This document shows, in pieces, positions 1 through 7,779 of a stretch of DNA of 64,000 nt (the stretch's first letter is position 1; each line of letters starts with the position of its first letter). A program made the position numbers and the translations under genes. A model generated the notes under the pieces. That model was not told the origin of the DNA. It was given only the letters and a program-made list of their open reading frames with translations, and made no database searches. This DNA comes from CAVXNB01 sp963763085 (lineage in GTDB: Bacteria > Actinomycetota > Acidimicrobiia > Acidimicrobiales > Bog-793), in assembly GCA_963763085.1 (NCBI GenBank), contig CAVXNB010000004.1:124001-188000 (forward strand), given 5' to 3'.

Positions 1-1
1 G

Positions 2-211
2 GCCTCGATGGACGACCTGGGAGTCGCCGGCGACATCGTGAACGTGAACGGCGGCGCCATCGCACTCGGCCATCCGATCGGCATGTCCGGGACCCGGCTG
101 GCGATCACGGTGCTGTACGAGCTGCAGCGGCGCGGAGGCGGTCTCGGTGCAGTCGCCCTTTGCGGCGGTGGCGGCCAGGGGGACGCCGCGTTGCTCCGCT
201 CGATCTCGTAA
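2..211 (+). CDS. Thiolase (acetyl-CoA acetyltransferase family), C-terminal fragment
   Basis: Only the last 69 codons are in the window; the gene starts upstream of base 1. The visible part carries the two C-terminal thiolase signatures: NVNGGAIALGHPIGMSG, which holds the active-site histidine of the GHP motif, and CGGGGQGDA, which holds the catalytic cysteine. Thiolases join or cleave acyl-CoA units in fatty-acid beta-oxidation or acetoacetyl-CoA/PHB metabolism; the fragment cannot tell which. It converges on recR, with only about 30 bases between the two stops. The stop codon lies inside a 15-bp tandem duplication. Confidence 0.93.
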   Translation, partial: ASMDDLGVAGDIVNVNGGAIALGHPIGMSGTRLAITVLYELQRRGGGLGAVALCGGGGQGDAALLRSIS

Positions 212-235
212 CAGCCGGCCTCGTAACAGCCGGCC
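206..235. repeat. Two tandem copies of a 15-bp unit at the thiolase stop codon
   Basis: The unit TCGTAACAGCCGGCC occurs at 206-220 and again, perfectly, at 221-235. The first copy contains the thiolase TAA stop; the second falls in the intergenic gap before the convergent recR gene. It looks like a simple slippage duplication with no evident function. Confidence 0.85.
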
Positions 236-244
236 TTCGGGCGT

Positions 245-844
245 TCAGCCGCTGAACTCCCGCCGGCCCTCCAGGGCTCGCCCGAGGGTCAGCTCGTCGG
301 CGTACTCGAGGTCGCCTCCCACCGGCAGCCCGCTCGCGATTCGCGTCACCTTGACGCCGAGGGGCAACAGCAGCCGCGCCAGGTACATCGCCGTCGCCTC
401 GCCTTCGAGGTTCGGGTTCGTGCAGAGGATCACCTCGAGGACGCCCGCGACGCCGAGCCGTTCGAGCAGAGGGCGGACCCGCAGCTGCTCGGGGCCGATC
501 CCGTCGATGGGGCTGAGCGCACCTCCGAGCACGTGGTACGTGCCACGGAATTCCCGCGTCCGCTCGACGGCGACGATGTCCCGCGGGTCCTCGACGACGC
601 AGATGATGGTCGTGTCGCGTCGCGGATCGGAGCAGATCGTGCAGAGCTCGGTCTCTGCGACGTTGAAGCACCGCTCGCAGAGTCGCATGCGGTCCTTCAC
701 CTCCACGATCGCCTGGGCGAGGCGGAGGGCTTTCTCGCGGTCGGTCTCGAGGAGATAGAACGCGATCCTCTGGGCCGAGCGGGGTCCGACGCCGGGAAGG
801 CGTCCGAGCTCGTCGACGAGTTCTTGAATCGGCGCGGCCAACAC
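245..844 (-). CDS. recR: Recombination mediator RecR
   Basis: A 199-residue protein of the usual RecR length. It has an N-terminal helix-hairpin-helix (about residues 12-30, LPGVGPRSAQRIAF), a four-cysteine zinc finger (Cys56, 59, 68, 71), a Toprim domain (about 79-175) and the C-terminal GLPVGGDLEYADE Walker-B-like segment. With RecF and RecO it loads RecA onto gapped single-stranded DNA coated with SSB. It is the last gene of the dnaX-ybaB-recR series on the minus strand, the standard bacterial order, 7 bp after ybaB, so co-transcription is likely. The frame is intact and all key residues are present. Confidence 0.98.
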   Translation of the reverse strand: MLAAPIQELVDELGRLPGVGPRSAQRIAFYLLETDREKALRLAQAIVEVKDRMRLCERCFNVAETELCTICSDPRRDTTIICVVEDPRDIVAVERTREFRGTYHVLGGALSPIDGIGPEQLRVRPLLERLGVAGVLEVILCTNPNLEGEATAMYLARLLLPLGVKVTRIASGLPVGGDLEYADELTLGRALEGRREFSG

Positions 845-851
845 GGTCCGG

Positions 852-1412
852 TCAGGCCTCCGGCTCGTCGTCGATCACGCCGTCGTCCCCGTCGGGATCG
901 CCCAGATCGTCGTCTTCGTCATCCTCGCCGTCGCCGCCGGCGCCGAGACCGCTCGGACCGCCGAGCGCGCCGAGCGCGCCGAGATCGATGCCCATGCCGA
1001 AATTGCCCATAAGCCCCTCGAGGTCGACGCCGCCGAGGAGACCCTCCAGATCGAGGTTGCCGACAAGCGCACCGAGATCACTCAGATCGACGCCTCCGGC
1101 AAAGGGCGGGTCGACCGGGGGCTGGATCTCCGATCGGAGCTGGGTGATCCGGCCCAGCGCGTCGCGGAGAGCCGCGAGCACGGCGTCCTCGAGAAGCGCC
1201 GGGTCTGCCGGGTCGACGATCGATGAGTCGATGTGCACGGACTCTGCTTCGAGCGACCCCCTCAGTCGGATGACGACGGCACCGCCAGCCGCGCTGCCTT
1301 CGACGACGGACGCATCGATCTCGGCCGCCCGTGCTTCGAGGTCGGCACGGGCGGCTTGGAGCTGCGAGAACAGGTCGCCCAGGCCACCGGTGGAGGGAGT
1401 CTCCTCGTCCAT
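852..1412 (-). CDS. ybaB: YbaB/EbfC family nucleoid-associated protein with long acidic tail
   Basis: The first 100 or so residues form a YbaB/EbfC DNA-binding dimer unit (LFSQLQAARADLEARAAEI..., then the beta strands and the LRDALGRITQL helix). Family members are about 100-110 residues; this one is 186, with a Gly/Leu-rich stretch of short repeats followed by a strongly acidic C-terminus (GEDDEDDDLGDPDGDDG). I chose the ATG at 1412 rather than the TTG at 1418 because GGAGG lies 7 nt before it. The dnaX stop is at 1417-1415, so the two genes almost touch and translation is probably coupled. The acidic extension is unusual and might modulate DNA binding; that is inference. Confidence 0.9.
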   Translation of the reverse strand: MDEETPSTGGLGDLFSQLQAARADLEARAAEIDASVVEGSAAGGAVVIRLRGSLEAESVHIDSSIVDPADPALLEDAVLAALRDALGRITQLRSEIQPPVDPPFAGGVDLSDLGALVGNLDLEGLLGGVDLEGLMGNFGMGIDLGALGALGGPSGLGAGGDGEDDEDDDLGDPDGDDGVIDDEPEA

Positions 1413-1414
1413 CC

Positions 1415-3437
1415 TCAAACCTCCTCAGCCCCGGGAAAAGCCTCCATGAGCCGATCCTGCGCCCACGAGACAGCGTCGCCGGCGACGTGCTCACCATGTG
1501 GGTCGAGATCATTCGGGTCGAGCATCTCGTCTGCAGCGTCTTCGAGCTCCGGCCGAGGGGTCGCCGGGACCGCGTGCCGTCCAGCGGCGAAGACCGGGCT
1601 CTCGCCCGGCAATGCCGGCGCGAGCAGAGGCGGCGTCGCCGGGCCACGGCCGTTGCCCGCCGGCGCCGTGGCACCGCCGGCACGTGACGAGCCGGGGAGC
1701 TGAGCACCTCCGACGTCCGATTCCGCGACGAGGCGCAGACCGATCGGCCGGCTGAAATAGCGTCCGAGTGCTTCCGCGACCTCTTGGGACTGCGCCTCGG
1801 CCCGGTCGACGTGGGCGGAATTCGGGAGAGCAAGAACGGCCGTCGTTCCCTCCGTGGCGACGAACCGGCCGACCGCGAAGACGGCGCGGACCCTCGGGCG
1901 GAGCTGACTCAGCACGTGGTCGCCCCAGGCAGCCACGAATTCGTCTCGGGTCGGCGGCGGTAGCTCGCTCTCGGGCGGGGCGGTTATGACGGCCTCGGCG
2001 CTCTCGGCGCTCTCGGCTGTCTGCGCCGTGGTCAGCGCTGCGGCCGGTGCCGCCGGTGCCCCCGGTGCGTCGTGCGGCTCAGCAGCGCTCGCCGGAGTCG
2101 GGCTCGAAGCGCCCGGTCCGAAGGCTCCAAGCGCCGGCAGCGATCCGAAGTCCTGAGCCGCCGTGACCGTTTCTTGCGGGTCGGCCGCCGGCGCAGGGAC
2201 GGCGGCCGGCGGAGGCGGCGGCGGCCGGCGGCGGCGGCCGGCGCAGCGGCGGCGGCGGCGGCGGCGGCGTGGCGGCGGCCGGCGGCGATTGCGAGGCAGG
2301 AGCCGGCTGGCCGAGATCGTGCAGCCGGCGCTCGAGGCGTTCGATCCTCTCCAGCAGCGCGGCTGGGTCGTCGTCGGCTTCCGGGTGCGTGAGCCGGACG
2401 AGCGCGACCTCGAGCGTGATCCGCGCATCCAGGGCGTCCCGCATCGCGACCATGGCGGTCCCCAGCACCTCCATCGCGCGGACGGTTCGAGCGGGTCCGA
2501 TCAGGAGGACCAGCCCACCCTGGGGAGATGCTTGGCCCGACACCGCCGGCGCCGACTCGCCGTCCCGGGCCACCCCGGGCGCGACCGCGGCGAGGAATTG
2601 GCCGCGCAGCTCGTCGAGGAGCTCGGTGGCGATGCGCGGCGCATCCCGCCCGGCGACGTGTGCGCTCTCGACCGCCTGCAGGGCACGTCTCGTGTCTCGC
2701 TCCGCCAGTGAGACGAGCAACTCGTACAGAAACGGGCTGTCGTCCTCCACGACCCCCGACGCCACCACCTGGTCGAGCGCGGAGAGGGCGTCTCGCGCCG
2801 ACCCGCGACCCCGCCGGACGGCCGCCTCGACCGCGGTCTCGGGCAGCTCGAGCTGGGCGTCGCTCGCGATGTCCCCGAGGAGCGACACCAGTACCTCGTT
2901 GTCGAGAAGGTGGAATTCGTAATGCTGCGTCCGGCTGCGAATGGTCGGCAGCACTTTTTGAGGGTCCGTGGTGGCGAGCACGAAGACGACGTGGTCGGGA
3001 GGCTCCTCCAGCGTCTTCAACAGCGCGTTCGAGGCGGCCTGCGAGAGCATGTGGACCTCGTCGACGATGTAGACCTTCCAGCGTCCCGGCGTCGCCAGCG
3101 ACGCCCGGGCAACGAGGTCCCGCATGGCGTCGACGCCGTTGTTGGACGCCGCGTCGAGCTCGTGCACGTCGAAAGAAGCCCCCCTGGCGATGTCCAGGCA
3201 TGAGTCGCACGTCCCGCACGGCTCGCCGTCGACGGGACTCGTGCAGTTCAACGCCTTCGCAAGGATCCGCGCGGTCGAGGTCTTTCCCGTGCCCCGCGGG
3301 CCCGAGAAGAGGTAGGCGTGTGCGACGCGGTTGTCCCGAACCGCGTGCCGGAGGGCGTTCACCACGTGGTCCTGACCTCGCACCTCGGCAAAGCGCTGCG
3401 GCCGATAACGCCGGTACAGCGACTGATAGTCGACCAC
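1415..3437 (-). CDS. dnaX: DNA polymerase III subunit gamma/tau (reading frame changes once)
   Basis: This is the clamp-loader ATPase that organises the replisome. The N-terminal 400 or so residues are clear DnaX: Walker A GPRGTGKT (46-53), zinc-binding Cys65/74/77/80, DEVH Walker B (126-129) and sensor 1 ATTDP (about 155-159). The start is GTG at 3437, since the frame begins VVDYQSLYRRYRPQRF, 10 bp after the regulator upstream. The first frame runs into a Pro/Ala-rich linker and stops at 2079 (452 residues). The conserved C-terminal tau domain (ADPQETV... to GAEEV) is read in a second frame ending at 1415. The whole span is 3n+1 bases, so one extra base lies in the GC-triplet tract. An assembly error is most likely; a programmed shift giving gamma and tau is possible. 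Confidence 0.93.
2201..2287. repeat. GGC/CCG low-complexity tract inside dnaX
   Basis: The tract is nearly pure GGC/GCC/CGG triplets, including seven consecutive GGC units at 2248-2268, and encodes the Pro/Ala-rich linker of the tau subunit on the minus strand. The two dnaX reading frames meet somewhere within it. Such tracts are prone both to polymerase slippage and to sequencing miscounts. Confidence 0.85.
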
Positions 3438-3447
3438 GATCGGGAGC

Positions 3448-3906
3448 CTACGACTTGTCGAGCGACGGGATCGCGGCTGCGGGCCGGGAACCGGGCCTGT
3501 CGATCGACGGGCCGAGCGCCTCGATCGCGGGGATGACCCGGGCAGGCACCGGTGTGTCGAGCACGAGCGAGCTGGTCGTACGGTCGATCCCTCGGACCTC
3601 CAGGATCCGGTCGAGCACCTCGGCCAGATGAACGTTGCTGAGCGCGACGACCCTGCACAGCAGGTCGCCGTCGCCCGTCGTGCGATGGACCTCGAGGACC
3701 TGCGGAATCGAACCCAAATGGGCTGCGACGTCGGCGCCCCTTCCCTGCGCGATCTGCAACGTGACGTAGGCCGCGACGTGATAGCCGATCGCCGCAAGGT
3801 TGACCTCCGGCCCGAAGCCGGCGATCACACCCGAGCCCATGAGCTTGTCGAGACGGGACTGAATCGTGTTGCGGGCGGCGCCGAGTCTCCGGGAAAGCTC
3901 CAGCAC
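3448..3906 (-). CDS. Lrp/AsnC family transcriptional regulator (start uncertain)
   Basis: An AsnC-type regulator: HTH at the N-terminus (ELSRRLGAARNTIQSRLDKL) followed by a RAM ligand-binding domain (about residues 35-110). The first canonical in-frame start is the GTG at 3906. Recognisable family sequence (LDDLDRRLIAALAVSPRSG) continues upstream to about 3969 with no ATG, GTG or TTG before an in-frame stop. Either a rare start codon is used or a base is wrong there. The gene is divergent from HPPD and close to homogentisate dioxygenase and phenylalanine hydroxylase, so control of aromatic amino-acid breakdown, perhaps with Phe or Tyr as effector, is a reasonable inference. Its stop lies 10 bp before the dnaX GTG. 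Confidence 0.85.
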   Translation of the reverse strand: MLELSRRLGAARNTIQSRLDKLMGSGVIAGFGPEVNLAAIGYHVAAYVTLQIAQGRGADVAAHLGSIPQVLEVHRTTGDGDLLCRVVALSNVHLAEVLDRILEVRGIDRTTSSLVLDTPVPARVIPAIEALGPSIDRPGSRPAAAIPSLDKS

Positions 3907-4036
3907 CCCGGAACGCGGCGAAACGGCAAGCGCAGCGATCAGTCGACGGTCGAGGTCGTCAAGGACTATGGATTGAGCAAATTGCTGTGCGATAGCAGGA
4001 GTATAGGGCCATTCCGCTCAGCAAATCGGTCGTGTG

Positions 4037-4065
4037 TTGACACTTGGCACTTAAAGACGTTGCAT
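4037..4065 (+). promoter_or_regulatory. Candidate promoter for HPPD
   Basis: A perfect TTGACA -35 hexamer (4037-4042) is followed 17 bp later by a weak -10 (TTGCAT, 4060-4065). Initiation from it would fall at about 4072, almost on the HPPD start codons, giving a leaderless or very short-leader message, which is common in actinobacteria. The region lies between the divergent AsnC regulator and HPPD. The weak -10 keeps this tentative. Confidence 0.35.
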
Positions 4066-4078
4066 GGAGTGCATGACC

Positions 4079-5201
4079 ATGACCGTGACAGAACCAAAGT
4101 CAGCGCGCTCGCCAGCCGAGTCGCTCACGGGCTGGGATCACCTCGAGCTCTGGGTCGGTAACGCGCGGGCCGTTTCGCACTTCCTTCAGGCCGGGTTCGG
4201 CTTCGAGTGCGTGGCCTACTCGGGACCTGAGACCGGTGTTCGCGACCGGGTCTGCTATGTGCTCGAGCAGGGCACGATCAGGATCCTCGTCACCGCCGGC
4301 CTCGACTCCGAGTCGGAGATCAGCCGCCACGTCCTCAACCACGGCGATGGCGTGCGGACCGTTGCGTTCGCGACGACCGACGTCGACGCCGCGTTCGAGT
4401 CGGCCGTCCGGCTGGGTGCCAGGGACGTCGACACACCCCACGACCTGAGTGACGACACCGGCTCGGTGCGCACGGCCTCCATCGCCACCTACGGAGCGAC
4501 CCGCCACTCGTTCATCGACCGTCGCGGCTACGCCGGCCCGTTCGCGCCGGGCTTCACGACCGAAGGCCTGCCTCAGGTCCGGATCGGGAATGCCGGTCGG
4601 TCTGGTGGCGATCGATCACGTCGTCGCGAACGTCGAGGAAGGCCGTCTGGACGAGTGGTGCGCATGGTATGCGAGGGTCTTCGGCTTCACGGAGCTGCGG
4701 CACTTCGACGCCGACCAGATCTCGACCGAGTACTCCGCATTGCGGTCGACGGTCATGTGGAACGGCGGGGACATCAAGCTCCCGATCAACGAGCCCGCCC
4801 AGGGCCGGCGGAAGAGCCAGATCCAGGAGTACCTCGACTCCTATCACGGCCCCGGCGTCCAGCACGTCGCGCTCGCGACCACCGACATCGTCCGGTCCGT
4901 GGACGAGTTGAAGCGCCGCGGCGTGCGCTTCCTCGTGCCGCCTGCGACCTATTACGAGCACGCCCAGTCGCGCTGCGCCGGCCTCGAACTGCCCTGGGAC
5001 GAGCTCGAGAGACTAGGCATCCTCGTCGACGTCGACGGCGGAGGGTACCTCCTGCAAGTGTTCACGGAGACGTTGATGGATCGACCGACTTTGTTTCTCG
5101 AGATGATTCAGCGCGAAGGGGCAACGGGGTTCGGCGAGGGCAACTTCAAGGCGCTGTTCGAGGCGATCGAGCACGAGCAGGCGCGGCGCGGCAATCTGTA
5201 G
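4079..5201 (+). CDS. hppD: 4-hydroxyphenylpyruvate dioxygenase (one frameshift)
   Basis: This iron(II) enzyme converts 4-hydroxyphenylpyruvate to homogentisate. The N-terminal VOC domain (GWDHLELWVGNARAVSHFL..., ending FTTEGLPQVRIG) is in one frame. The C-terminal catalytic VOC domain (MPVGLVAIDHVVANV to EHEQARRGNL), with metal-ligand segments IDHVV, GVQHVALAT and a C-terminal FLEMIQREG Glu, is in another. Dropping one G at about 4590 fuses them into a protein of about 374 residues, the normal HPPD length, so a one-base insertion is the simplest explanation. Three ATGs occur at 4064, 4073 and 4079; I prefer 4079 because GGAG lies 9 nt before it. It is followed by homogentisate dioxygenase. 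Confidence 0.9.
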
Positions 5202-5234
5202 TCGGGCCGGCCGGCCCGTGAGGAGGTTCTGACC

Positions 5235-6407
5235 GTGCCGCAATACCGGCGAGTTGGCGATGTCCCGCCAAAGCGCCACACTATGCACCGATCGTCAACC
5301 GGCCGCTTAGCCGAGGAGCTCATGGGCGAGGAGGGATTCTCCGGGGCCTCCTCCTTGCTCTATCACCGCTTCTCGCCGAGCGCGATCCTGAGCGCAGAGT
5401 CCGTCGTGATCCCACGGGAGTGCCCCGCGCCAAACGACGCCCTTCTCCCCCTGCATCTCCGCCTCGGGAGCTTCGGCGAGGCCGGCGACCCCGTCACAGG
5501 CCGGCGGTCGCTGCTCGGCAACGCCGACCTCACCGTCTCCTGGGTGCATGCCACCCGATCGAGCGAGCTGTACCGCAACGCCGGCGGCGACGAGGTCGTG
5601 TTCATTGCCGAGGGCCGAGCCGAGCTCGAGTCGGTCTTCGGACGCCTCGAGGTCGCCGCGGGCGATTACGTCGTCGTGCCGGCCTCGACGACGCATCGCT
5701 GGGTCGTGGCGGAGGGGCCGGTGCGGATGCTGGTCATGGAGGCGAGCGGCCACCTGACGATCCCGTCGCGATACCTGACCGCCACCGGCCAGCTGCGTGA
5801 GGGCGCCCCGTTCTCCGAACGTGACTTCCGAGGGCCGGACGAGCCGCTGCTCGTCGACGGCGAGGAGGTGCCCGTCCTCATCCGGCACCGGTCGGGCTGG
5901 GCGCGCCATGTCCACGCCTGCCACCCGTTCGACGTCGTGGGGTGGGATGGCTGCGTCTACCCGTTCGCCTTCTCGATCAAGGACTTCGAGCCGATCGTGG
6001 GGAGGCTCCACCAGCCGCCGCCGGTGCATCAGACGTTCGCGGGGCCGGGTTTCGTGGTGTGCAGCTTCGTGCCACGGTTGCTCGACTTCGATCCAGATGC
6101 CGTCCGGGTCCCGTACCACCATGCCAACGTCGACAGCGACGAGGTGCTGTTCTACGTCGACGGCGACTTCACGAGCCGGGTCGGCTCAGGGATCGCCGCC
6201 AACTCGCTCACGTTGCACCCCGCCGGCTTCGTGCACGGACCCCAGCCGGGAAGCGTCGAGGCCGCGGCAAATGCCAGTCGGACTGACGAGACTGCGGTCA
6301 TGATCGACACGTTTCGCCCGCTCGGGGTCACTTCGGCTGCGTTCGGTGTGGCCGACGACCAGTACTTCCGCAGCTGGGCCCGGGGAGTGCGACCGGCCGA
6401 CGGGTGA
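5235..6407 (+). CDS. hmgA: Homogentisate 1,2-dioxygenase
   Basis: A 390-residue non-haem iron dioxygenase that opens the homogentisate ring to maleylacetoacetate. It has a two-cupin layout and a typical C-terminal metal site: the YHHANVDSDEVLFYVDGDF segment (candidate ligands His296 and Glu303) and His334 in GFVHGPQPGS. The GTG start at 5235 has AGGAGG about 9 nt upstream. It follows HPPD by 33 bp, so the two probably form an operon converting 4-hydroxyphenylpyruvate through homogentisate. The next pathway enzymes, maleylacetoacetate isomerase and fumarylacetoacetase, are not in this window. The frame is intact. Confidence 0.94.
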   Translation: MPQYRRVGDVPPKRHTMHRSSTGRLAEELMGEEGFSGASSLLYHRFSPSAILSAESVVIPRECPAPNDALLPLHLRLGSFGEAGDPVTGRRSLLGNADLTVSWVHATRSSELYRNAGGDEVVFIAEGRAELESVFGRLEVAAGDYVVVPASTTHRWVVAEGPVRMLVMEASGHLTIPSRYLTATGQLREGAPFSERDFRGPDEPLLVDGEEVPVLIRHRSGWARHVHACHPFDVVGWDGCVYPFAFSIKDFEPIVGRLHQPPPVHQTFAGPGFVVCSFVPRLLDFDPDAVRVPYHHANVDSDEVLFYVDGDFTSRVGSGIAANSLTLHPAGFVHGPQPGSVEAAANASRTDETAVMIDTFRPLGVTSAAFGVADDQYFRSWARGVRPADG

Positions 6408-6452
6408 GCAGATGCTGCGACCTCTCAGTGCCGGCGTGAGGCTCGAGACGGC

Positions 6453-7304
6453 TCACTCCGCCGTCAGGCGGGCGTACTCCTCGTCGTCGTAGCCGTCGAA
6501 GAAGGTCGTCAGCTCGTCGATGAGGCGGTCGAAGGACTCGGCCGCGAACAGGACCGGTTGGTAGCGCGTGATGTCGTAGTCGAGCGTTCCCATCGCCTGG
6601 ATATCGAAGTCACGGATCTCGGCCGACCGGAAGGCCTCGATCTCGCCGAAGGAGGAGAGCAGGCCGGCGCCGTAGGCGCGAAGCTCGCCGTCCTCCCACA
6701 GCACTCCGAATTCCAGGCTGAACCAGAACACCCGGCTGAAGAAGCCGAGCGACTCCTCCGTCGTCGCTCGGAGCGACGCGCGGCCGGCCGCCTCGTAGAG
6801 ATCGGCAAAGCGGTCGCCGGCGAGCATGTTCGCGTGGCCGATGATCTCGTGCACGATGTCGGGCTCGGGCGTGTAGAAGGGAACGGAGTGATGCCGGATG
6901 TACTGCGTCGAGTGAAACGTGCGGTCGGCGAGTGACCCGTAGAACTGGCGCGTCGGGACCAGTCCCGCCACCGGCGTTATGTGAAAGCCGGTAAGCGAGG
7001 CGAGGCGCTCGTCCACCTCTCGCAACTGGGGAACGCGGTCGGCCGGCAGCACGAGGCGTTTGGCGGAATCCAGGTAGGCACGGCACGCGTACTCCTCGTG
7101 TTTGGCTGCCAGCTCCGAGGAAACGATGTGCCAGACGTGATCCTCCTCCGGCGAATATTCGACGTCAGGAATGGGATCGGGCCGGCGGTAGAACTCCGCG
7201 ACTTCGGCGATCGCCGCCCGCCTCGCCCGGTACTCCATGTCGGTGACTCCGGGATGATCGTCTGGGAGCTCGAGAATCCGGGGCTCCGACTTTGCGGTGG
7301 CCAT
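6453..7304 (-). CDS. phhA: Phenylalanine 4-monooxygenase
   Basis: A 283-residue aromatic amino-acid hydroxylase that converts Phe to Tyr using tetrahydropterin and O2. The iron site is complete: His152 and His157 in VHEIIGH and Glu198 in FSLEFGV. The protein is the catalytic core alone, without an ACT domain, as is usual in bacteria. It converges on hmgA with 45 bp between stops, so it is a separate transcription unit feeding the same pathway (Phe to Tyr to HPP to homogentisate). A pterin-4a-carbinolamine dehydratase, the usual partner, is not present here. Confidence 0.95.
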   Translation of the reverse strand: MATAKSEPRILELPDDHPGVTDMEYRARRAAIAEVAEFYRRPDPIPDVEYSPEEDHVWHIVSSELAAKHEEYACRAYLDSAKRLVLPADRVPQLREVDERLASLTGFHITPVAGLVPTRQFYGSLADRTFHSTQYIRHHSVPFYTPEPDIVHEIIGHANMLAGDRFADLYEAAGRASLRATTEESLGFFSRVFWFSLEFGVLWEDGELRAYGAGLLSSFGEIEAFRSAEIRDFDIQAMGTLDYDITRYQPVLFAAESFDRLIDELTTFFDGYDDEEYARLTAE

Positions 7305-7368
7305 CCCTCAATTGTCCGCCCGGAACCCAGGTTGCGCAAGAGCGGCCGGCCGGCGGGACCCCTTGCAT

Positions 7369-7483
7369 GGTTCTGGCGCAGCCGTGCGCAGCAGCCAGGT
7401 CCCCTGCGGCACACAGACGAATCCGCTGAGAGCTGCTGCCTTCCGGCCCTGACTCGATTCACGGTCGCCCGTTGCGCAGAACC
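7369..7483 (-). ncRNA. ffs: Small signal recognition particle RNA (4.5S type)
   Basis: Read on the minus strand, the segment has the SRP domain IV core, GTCAGGGCCGGAAGGCAGCA (within 7432-7453), with the GGAA tetraloop and the asymmetric bulge side ending in GTGTGCCGCAGGGG. The ends pair (GGTTCTG at the 5' side with CAGAACC at the 3' side), giving a single long hairpin of about 115 nt. It binds Ffh for co-translational membrane targeting. The gene is commonly next to dnaX and a tRNA-Ser in actinobacteria; here dnaX lies about 4 kb further along on the same strand. Confidence 0.9.
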
Positions 7484-7539
7484 CGGCTACTGCGCGCGGC
7501 GGCGCCAGCAAGTGCAACGATAGCGTGCTTGAACTATCC

Positions 7540-7624
7540 GGAGGGGTGCGAGAGCGGCCGAATCGGCACGATTGGAAATCGTGTGACCTGAAAGGGTCCG
7601 TGGGTTCAAATCCCACCCTCTCCG
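7540..7624 (+). tRNA. tRNA-Ser (anticodon GGA)
   Basis: An 85-nt class II tRNA with a long variable arm. The acceptor GGAGGGG pairs with CCTCTCC (7617-7623), followed by a G discriminator. The anticodon stem CACGA/TCGTG encloses the loop TTGGAAA, giving anticodon GGA at 7574-7576. The T arm reads GTGGG-TTCAAAT-CCCAC. CCA is not encoded. It lies just upstream of, and divergent from, the SRP RNA. Confidence 0.97.
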
Positions 7625-7779
7625 CTCAGACACCACCTCCTCGCTCGCTCGCTCAACTCAATCAGCCAGACCAGCCACACCACCTATCGCCATCATGCTG
7701 GCGTGAGGGTCACTGTTTTGTTCTTTCGCTGTAGCCAAAGTTCGGCCTAGCGGCGTAAGCGGCAGGGGCGGTGAGTCAC

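Noticed and set aside
2528..3631. 367-codon plus-strand open frame opposite dnaX
   Set aside because: Antisense to the conserved DnaX ATPase domain and extremely Arg-rich; a GC artefact.
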